The notes below the pieces were generated by a model. That model had not been told where the DNA came from. It worked only from the letters and a program-made list of their open reading frames with translations, and searched no databases. Shown here piece after piece: positions 48,358 through 48,546 of a DNA stretch of 48,546 bases. Position 1 is the first letter of the stretch; each line of letters starts with the position of its first letter. The position numbers and the translations under genes are program-made. Source of the stretch: Solirubrobacteraceae bacterium (GTDB taxonomy: Bacteria; Actinomycetota; Thermoleophilia; Solirubrobacterales; Solirubrobacteraceae); the NCBI GenBank assembly GCA_016463765.1, contig JAEMQS010000030.1:1-48546 (forward strand). The letters are read 5' to 3'.

Positions 48358-48546
48358 ATGATCCTTCTGTCTCCCCTGCGCCTGGGCTGGCGCGTGACCA
48401 CCGGTGTCGCCGGGTTCGCGGCGAGCACGGCCGTGAGCGTCACCGAGGAGGTCCTGGCCCGGGTCCTCGTCTCGCCGGCCCGCCCGCGGTCGGCACCCGC
48501 CGACGTCGCGCCGCTCCGGCCCCGCCCGGATGCCGTACGCCCGGCC
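48358..48546 (+). CDS. Start of a hypothetical gene, 3' partial
   Basis: An ATG-started frame stays open for 63 codons to the window end. It starts MILLSPLRLGWRVTTGVAGFA, then turns Pro/Arg-rich. Alternating small and hydrophobic residues suggest an amphipathic or short membrane-associated N-terminus. No ribosome site or clear -10 is seen, so the start is uncertain and the frame may be chance in high-GC DNA. Confidence 0.4.
   Translation, partial: MILLSPLRLGWRVTTGVAGFAASTAVSVTEEVLARVLVSPARPRSAPADVAPLRPRPDAVRPA

Overview
The window reads as chromosomal DNA of a very high-GC Gram-positive actinobacterium. The gene content and the cell-envelope kinase island fit an early-branching actinobacterial lineage such as Thermoleophilia/Solirubrobacterales; that placement is an inference from gene families and order, not a measurement. 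The window spans the replication-origin neighbourhood. The dnaA, dnaN, recF, dciA, gyrB, gyrA run points left (minus strand) and the rpmH, rnpA, yidD, yidC, jag, rsmG, parA, parB run points right (plus strand), with the likely origin in the divergent gap at about 27.96-28.08 kb.

Left arm (1-18.3 kb). A truncated membrane Ser/Thr kinase and two tandem secreted lipases are followed by a tightly overlapping minus-strand operon. In transcription order this is an orphan kinase, fhaA, fhaB, pstP, a SEDS polymerase (rodA/ftsW), pbpA, a PASTA kinase (pknB) and ddl. It is the classic actinobacterial phosphosignalling and peptidoglycan island: the kinase and phosphatase set phosphorylation, the FHA proteins read it, and the SEDS, PBP and Ddl enzymes build wall. 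Divergent from it are a CARDB-like envelope protein, a DUF4446 protein with prephenate dehydratase (pheA), an HNH protein and a DUF4328 membrane protein.

Origin core (18.3-33.3 kb). Between gyrA and the DUF4328 gene is about 310 nt without a large gene. It holds the gyrA terminator, then an RNA-like element whose Shine-Dalgarno segment is complementary over 14 nt to the usual 16S 3' tail, sitting on an 18-codon frame with two cysteines. DnaA-box-like sites occur in three gaps. dnaA has no ATG, GTG or TTG before its domain I. A parS-like palindrome split by 11 nt and a LAGLIDADG-fold protein lacking the catalytic acid lie between jag and rsmG. A tRNA-Ile(GAU) follows parB.

Right arm (33.4-48.5 kb). 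This is a set of short transcription units: a zinc-ribbon protein, an FAD oxidoreductase, a bifunctional nuclease with an L12-like small protein, an aminotransferase with a second, divergent Ddl, a DUF4126 protein with an alkaline-phosphatase-fold phosphodiesterase, GtrA with two membrane glycosyltransferase-like proteins, a glyoxalase-fold protein divergent from an ECF sigma factor, a YmdB-like phosphodiesterase, and an ABC-2 exporter.

A window-wide regularity is a TANNNT -10 hexamer ending 6-12 nt before an ATG or GTG with no Shine-Dalgarno sequence. It precedes about a dozen first genes of units, which suggests that leaderless mRNAs are common here. Several start codons below were chosen on that basis.
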